NCBI GenBank assembly: GCA_002842085.1
Contig: PHCA01000003.1
Coordinates: 1-37,101 of the forward strand
Reading direction: 5' to 3'
DNA: 37,101 nucleotides
DNA from: Chloroflexi bacterium HGW-Chloroflexi-1
Lineage (GTDB): Bacteria; Chloroflexota; Anaerolineae; CG2-30-64-16
The translations under genes were made by a program, and so were the position numbers. The notes below the pieces were generated by a model. That model was not told the DNA's origin. It searched no databases and was given only the letters and a program-made list of their open reading frames with translations. Of this stretch, positions 34,065 to 37,101 are shown in pieces; within the stretch, counting starts at the first letter, position 1; every line of letters starts with the position of its first letter.

Positions 34065-34997
34065 CTAGTCTCGCATGGCCTGCCCGGTCAGGGTCAGGAA
34101 GACGTCTTCCAGGCTGGGCTGTTCGGTGCGCAGGTCATCGAAGCGCACCCCCCGGCTGGTGAGGGCGTTGACGACCTCGGCCACCAGCGGGGCATGACCG
34201 TTCTGGCCGTTGGTCCGCCCGTAGACGACGATCCGGTCGCCGAGGTTTTCCACGCGCGTGACCGACGGCAGGTCCGCCAGCCCCTCGGGCGTGCGGCCGC
34301 CCTCCACGCTGAAGACAATCCGGCTCTCGATCCCCAGGCCCTGGATCAGGTTGGCGGGCGTATCGAGGGCCACGATGCGGCCGTGATCCAGGATGGCCAC
34401 CCGGTCGCACAGGCGCTCGGCCTCTTCCATGAAATGGGTGGTCAGGACGATGGTCTTGCCGCGCTGGCGGACGTCGCGCATCAGGTCCCAGATGGCGTGA
34501 CGCGCCTGGGGGTCCAGGCCGGTGGTCAATTCGTCGAGGAAGACCAGTTGCGGGTCGTTGACCAGGGCCAGGGCGATGAACAGGCGCTGTTTCTGTCCGC
34601 CGGAGAGTTTGTGGAAGGCGGCATCCCGCTTCTCGGCCAGGCCGAGCTGCTCGATCAAACCCTTCCAGTCCACCGGGTGCGGGTAGAACGAGGCGTACAG
34701 GTCGAGCGCCTCCCAGACCTTGAGATGCTCAGGCAGGTTGGCCTGCTGGAGTTGGACGCCGAGCAGCGGGCGCAGGGCCCGTTCCTGGCGGGTGGGGTCC
34801 AGCCCCAGAACGCGCACCGTCCCCCGCTCCGGCCGGCGCAGACCCTCGACGCACTCGATGGTGGTGGTCTTGCCGGCCCCGTTCGGGCCGACCATCCCGA
34901 AGATTTCCCCTTCCCGCACCTCGAAGGAGACCTCGTCCACGGCGACGGTGGCGCCGTAGGTCTTGCGTAATTTTTCGACTTGCACGACCTGGTTCAT
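34065..34997 (-). CDS. ABC transporter ATP-binding protein
   Basis: The start at 34997 (MNQVVQVEKLRKTYGATVAV) has GAGG 6 nt upstream. The 310-residue protein has Walker A GPNGAGKTT, the Q-loop, signature LSGGQKQR, Walker B LVFLDELTTGLD (the usual Glu-Pro is Glu-Leu) and the switch His in TTHFMEEA. The C-terminal 90 residues are the DUF4162-like extension common in ABC-2 drug exporters. It drives the permease encoded downstream. The gap to the regulator gene upstream holds a hairpin repeat. Confidence 0.93.
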   Translation of the reverse strand: MNQVVQVEKLRKTYGATVAVDEVSFEVREGEIFGMVGPNGAGKTTTIECVEGLRRPERGTVRVLGLDPTRQERALRPLLGVQLQQANLPEHLKVWEALDLYASFYPHPVDWKGLIEQLGLAEKRDAAFHKLSGGQKQRLFIALALVNDPQLVFLDELTTGLDPQARHAIWDLMRDVRQRGKTIVLTTHFMEEAERLCDRVAILDHGRIVALDTPANLIQGLGIESRIVFSVEGGRTPEGLADLPSVTRVENLGDRIVVYGRTNGQNGHAPLVAEVVNALTSRGVRFDDLRTEQPSLEDVFLTLTGQAMRD

Positions 34998-35022
34998 GTT
35001 TGCCTCACTTGTAGTTGCGTAT

Positions 35023-35114
35023 CCCTGCGAAGGTTTGACCGGTTCATGAATATGCTTGCAGATCGAACTCTTGCTCGCGGGCAAGGTTTTGCCGATCAGG
35101 AAACCTTCGCAGGG
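35023..35114. repeat. Inverted repeat CCCTGCGAAGGTTT
   Basis: CCCTGCGAAGGTTT (35023-35036) and AAACCTTCGCAGGG (35101-35114) are exact reverse complements 64 bp apart. The same motif, with one change, forms the nested repeat at 13338-13403. The right arm provides the final codons of the regulator gene (about NPAKV). Confidence 0.7.
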
Positions 35115-35404
35115 TTGTTCTTCAAAATCGATTCCAGCGCCGCCACGTGCTCGCTGAAGACCTTGCGGCCTTCAACGGTGGCAGAGACGTAGGTGCGCGG
35201 CTTGCGCTCGACGAAGGTCTTGTTGACGGCGATGTAACCGGCCTCTTCCAGTTTGCGCAGGTGGGCGCCCAGGTTGCCGTCGGTGACCTCGAGCAGGCCG
35301 CGCAGATAGGTGAAATCTACTTCCTCGTCCGGCTTGAGGGTCACCAGGGCGGCCATGACGCGCAGGCGCACCGGCTGGTGGATGGTTTCGTTTAGCTCGG
35401 CCAT
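35096..35404 (-). CDS. Winged-helix transcriptional regulator (HTH_27-like)
   Basis: The 102-residue protein is a single winged helix: HQPVRLRVMAALVTLKPDEEVDFTYLRGLL, recognition helix DGNLGAHLRKLEEAGYIAV and the wing FVERKPRTYVSATVEGRKVF. This matches the PF13601/ArsR-like small regulators that often sit with ABC-2 exporters. It starts 4 nt after the preceding gene stops, with AGGTGG upstream. The C-terminal residues come from a hairpin repeat. It may bind the 15-bp palindrome at 36987-37001 (inference). Confidence 0.9.
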   Translation of the reverse strand: MAELNETIHQPVRLRVMAALVTLKPDEEVDFTYLRGLLEVTDGNLGAHLRKLEEAGYIAVNKTFVERKPRTYVSATVEGRKVFSEHVAALESILKNNPAKVS

Positions 35405-35408
35405 GGGT

Positions 35409-35978
35409 CTACCACCTGTAGCGGATGTAGATGCCCATGGCGATCATCCCGCCGCCGCCCAGGATGGCCATCCAGAGATAGAAGATATCCAGCAGCAGGA
35501 AGTAGCCGATCAGCGCCAGGGCGGCAATGACCAGCCCGGGCAAGATGGAGTCGAAGGAGAGCAGCAGGTCCATGGCCAGCCAGCCGACCATGACGAACAG
35601 GATGATAAACATGGCAACCTGCTTGCCGTCTACCGGCCAGGCGACTCCGATAGCGGCCGCGCTGTAGATGATCAGCAGCAGCCAGAACCAGCCGATCCGT
35701 TTTCCGGAGGCGGCTGCCAATGGACTGCGCACCTGCCTGCCCATGCGGATGCCGATGATGGCAGAAAGGACGCCGCCGAGAATGTCCAGTCCCATCCAGA
35801 TGTAGCCGGCGATTTCATCGGGCAGGAAATGGGAACACAGGAAACCAAGCAGCCAGACGACACCCCAGACGATAAGGAATCCGTAGGCGCCGCTGGCGGA
35901 AATTGCCCGGCGGGTTTTCTTCATCGTGGCCTGGATGGCGGCCAGGGCTTCTTCGGCTTCGGTAGGGGAGATGTTCAT
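35409..35978 (-). CDS. Multi-pass membrane protein of the regulator/ABC operon
   Basis: The start at 35978 (MNISPTEAEEALAAIQATMK) has AGGAG 7 nt upstream. The 189-residue protein has a cytosolic amphipathic start (1-26) and about five membrane segments. I do not recognise a named family; such proteins commonly lie beside small winged-helix regulators and may sense membrane state. Its first 45 codons are duplicated at 36832-36967. It overlaps the AT-rich gene by 4 nt (ATGA) and is followed by the regulator. Confidence 0.75.
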   Translation of the reverse strand: MNISPTEAEEALAAIQATMKKTRRAISASGAYGFLIVWGVVWLLGFLCSHFLPDEIAGYIWMGLDILGGVLSAIIGIRMGRQVRSPLAAASGKRIGWFWLLLIIYSAAAIGVAWPVDGKQVAMFIILFVMVGWLAMDLLLSFDSILPGLVIAALALIGYFLLLDIFYLWMAILGGGGMIAMGIYIRYRW

Positions 35979-35992
35979 GCGGATGCTCCTTT
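35857..35992. repeat. 136-bp direct repeat, left copy (start of the membrane-protein gene)
   Basis: This covers the first 40 or so codons of the gene at 35978, its ribosome binding site and a few upstream bases. It matches 36832-36967 with 4 mismatches (about 97%). Together the copies bracket the AT-rich gene. Confidence 0.9.
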
Positions 35993-36814
35993 TTCTACTT
36001 TCGCCTTCTTTTCTTTCAACGGTCTCTTTTTGAAAGAAAGAATTAAGCCATATATGGAAATGATTACCAATGGAAAATGTAACACGCCATTCCACCATAA
36101 ATTTGGAGTAGTGAAATTAACCACCATATTCCAAAAACCGATAATTATTCCGGCAAGAGAAGTAACCCGCAGCGTTGCGATATTTACTTTTGGATAATAG
36201 AGGATAAGCATTGTTAGATACACGGGCGTCATCATACAAAAGGCTAAACCAACAGGGTTTGTGAATAGATAAAGTGGATTGAAATCTGGATGCACGGTTT
36301 CAAGATTGGTTGGATACCAAAAAGCTAAAAATGCCAATGGCAAAACCCAGTAATTCCAGATTGAAAACTTCCTTGGTGTAAAGTCGTTCTTCCTCATCTT
36401 TGCTTCCCAGAGCCAAAAACCCGCAACTACGAGCAGCATAATAACATTTCCAGTAACAATACCAATACCATACCTTTCAGTAATAGCGACACCTTGAAGG
36501 ATTGCAAAAAGAATATAGGTTATGCCAGCATAGACGCTAAAAAGCCTTGTAATTCGATTCCCCAAAAGAATTATGAAAACAATCAAAAGGATGGGGATGA
36601 CTTTGAAAATTGGGTAAAGTAACGGATCGACATGATCGATCAAAGCCTTACCTAATATATAGCCACTCACTTCCCCTATTTTCGAATATTCATATCCTTT
36701 TGAAGCATACGGTGGCAGTACGGTTCCCATCAAAATAAAAATGAGAATAAACCACCACCTTCCGGTCAGCCATTCAAGTTTTCCCTGAATTTTGTCAAGA
36801 TTTTCTTTATTCAT
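35975..36814 (-). CDS. AT-rich multi-pass membrane protein, unrecognised family
   Basis: The start at 36814 (MNKENLDKIQGKLEWLTGRW) has GGAGG 6 nt upstream. The 279-residue protein has about eight hydrophobic segments and a basic C-terminus. The DNA is far more AT-rich than any neighbour, with Asn, Ile, Lys, Phe and Tyr in place of the Ala, Arg and Gly typical here, so recent transfer is likely. It lies exactly between the two 136-bp repeats. Its last four codons (GASA) come from the left repeat and its TGA overlaps the next ATG, so it is cleanly fitted into the operon. I know no function for it. Confidence 0.8.
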   Translation of the reverse strand: MNKENLDKIQGKLEWLTGRWWFILIFILMGTVLPPYASKGYEYSKIGEVSGYILGKALIDHVDPLLYPIFKVIPILLIVFIILLGNRITRLFSVYAGITYILFAILQGVAITERYGIGIVTGNVIMLLVVAGFWLWEAKMRKNDFTPRKFSIWNYWVLPLAFLAFWYPTNLETVHPDFNPLYLFTNPVGLAFCMMTPVYLTMLILYYPKVNIATLRVTSLAGIIIGFWNMVVNFTTPNLWWNGVLHFPLVIISIYGLILSFKKRPLKEKKAKVEKGASA

Positions 36815-36953
36815 TTTTTGCCTCCATCTTAACGACACCCCAGACGATGAGGAATCCGTAGGCGCCGCTGGCGGAAATAGCCCGGCGGGCCTTCTTCATC
36901 GTGGCCTGGATGGCGGCCAGGGCTTCTTCGGCTTCGGTAGGGGAGATGTTCAT
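36807..36953 (-). pseudogene. Truncated duplicate of the membrane-protein gene 5' end
   Basis: From ATG 36953 the frame repeats the first 41 residues of the protein at 35978 with one change (MKKARRAI for MKKTRRAI), then runs into a short foreign end KMEAKNE and stops at 36807-36809, inside the start of the AT-rich gene. It keeps the promoter and ribosome binding site, so it probably acts as a leader peptide gene coupled to the AT-rich gene. Confidence 0.8.
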
Positions 36954-36967
36954 GCGGATGCTCCTTT
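36832..36967. repeat. 136-bp direct repeat, right copy
   Basis: Second copy of 35857-35992, 4 mismatches, same orientation. It lies next to the operon promoter, so it is probably the original 5' end of the gene, with the left copy recreated or acquired together with the AT-rich insert. Confidence 0.9.
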
Positions 36968-36986
36968 GGTCTTGTGATTTAGAGGA

Positions 36987-37001
36987 CTCTGTAATACAGA
37001 G
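36987..37001 (-). promoter_or_regulatory. 15-bp palindromic operator at the operon start
   Basis: CTCTGTA-A-TACAGAG is a perfect palindrome lying just downstream of the -10 box, over the expected transcription start. It suits a dimeric winged-helix repressor; the operon encodes one (35096-35404). Confidence 0.65.
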
Positions 37002-37002
37002 C

Positions 37003-37031
37003 ATTCTATAACGAATAGGGGAAAATGTCAA
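37003..37031 (-). promoter_or_regulatory. Promoter of the membrane protein/regulator/ABC operon
   Basis: On the minus strand TTGACA (37031-37026), 17-bp spacer, TAGAAT (37008-37003). It is the only clear promoter for the run of genes down to 33224. Nothing further is seen from 37032 to the window end. Confidence 0.75.
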
Positions 37032-37101
37032 GTGAAGACCAAACACTTCTCGCAGTCCGGAAGCCCTGCGGGAAGTTCCATCTCCCCTAATTCATAACGC
37101 G

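Overview
This window looks like a chromosomal stretch of a GC-rich member of the Chloroflexota, probably an Anaerolineae/Caldilineae-type genome. That placement is an inference. It rests on protein style (DUF5684, GH3 with a Pro/Thr stalk, FHA plus winged helix, several AAA/DUF4143 ATPases, DUF433/DUF5615 and HicBA/MazF toxin-antitoxin pairs) and on a very high load of short palindromic repeats. No rRNA, tRNA, CRISPR array or full-length transposase gene was seen.

Layout. 1-5.1 kb: tail of an unidentified gene, a DUF5684 membrane protein with a broken LIM zinc-finger gene upstream, a DUF433/DUF5615 toxin-antitoxin pair, uvrB, a LAGLIDADG homing-endonuclease remnant, and an RHH antitoxin fused to the back half of a MazF/PemK toxin. 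5.4-10.7 kb: a secreted, membrane-anchored GH3 protein, a Ser/Thr kinase converging on it with a 166-bp overlap, and an FHA/winged-helix regulator. 10.8-15.8 kb: hemW, AAA/DUF4143 ATPase, MFS transporter, family-2 glycosyltransferase. 15.9-19.3 kb: metY-metX-metW operon (minus strand) behind a structured leader. 19.6-22.9 kb: csoR-copZ-copA copper operon with a CsoR-type operator. 22.9-25.1 kb: second AAA/DUF4143 ATPase under a consensus promoter, decayed sequence, and an antitoxin/MazF pair. 25.4-28.1 kb: a sugar operon of variant class II aldolase, D-lyxose isomerase-like protein and PfkB kinase. 28.4-31.4 kb: hicBA with a nonsense-truncated hicA, and crtB-crtI carotenoid genes. 31.7-33.1 kb: third ATPase (ATPase_2/DUF234 type) that seems to have lost its winged helix. 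33.2-37.0 kb: an operon of winged-helix regulator, two membrane proteins and an ABC-2 exporter, whose upstream part carries an AT-rich gene inserted between two copies of a 136-bp direct repeat.

Two themes unite the window. First, at least five families of short inverted-repeat (MITE-like) elements sit between genes, and several supply the stop codon or last codons of the gene they abut (ATPase 1, metW, the winged-helix regulator; an octamer array does the same for csoR). Second, arrays of strictly 8-nt-phased repeats, often with a left arm and its reverse-complement right arm, sit between genes and also inside hemW and copA without breaking the frame. The other recurring theme is gene decay: LIM, LAGLIDADG, MazF-fragment, hicA and a truncated gene duplicate are all visible as partial or broken genes. 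Many promoters have -35/-10 boxes at an exact 17-bp spacing, so transcription starts are unusually easy to place here.

No clear new defence system or other complete undescribed system was recognised. The most novel items are the AT-rich gene inserted by partial gene duplication, the octamer-phased repeats, the LIM pseudogene, the variant aldolase operon and the metY leader.
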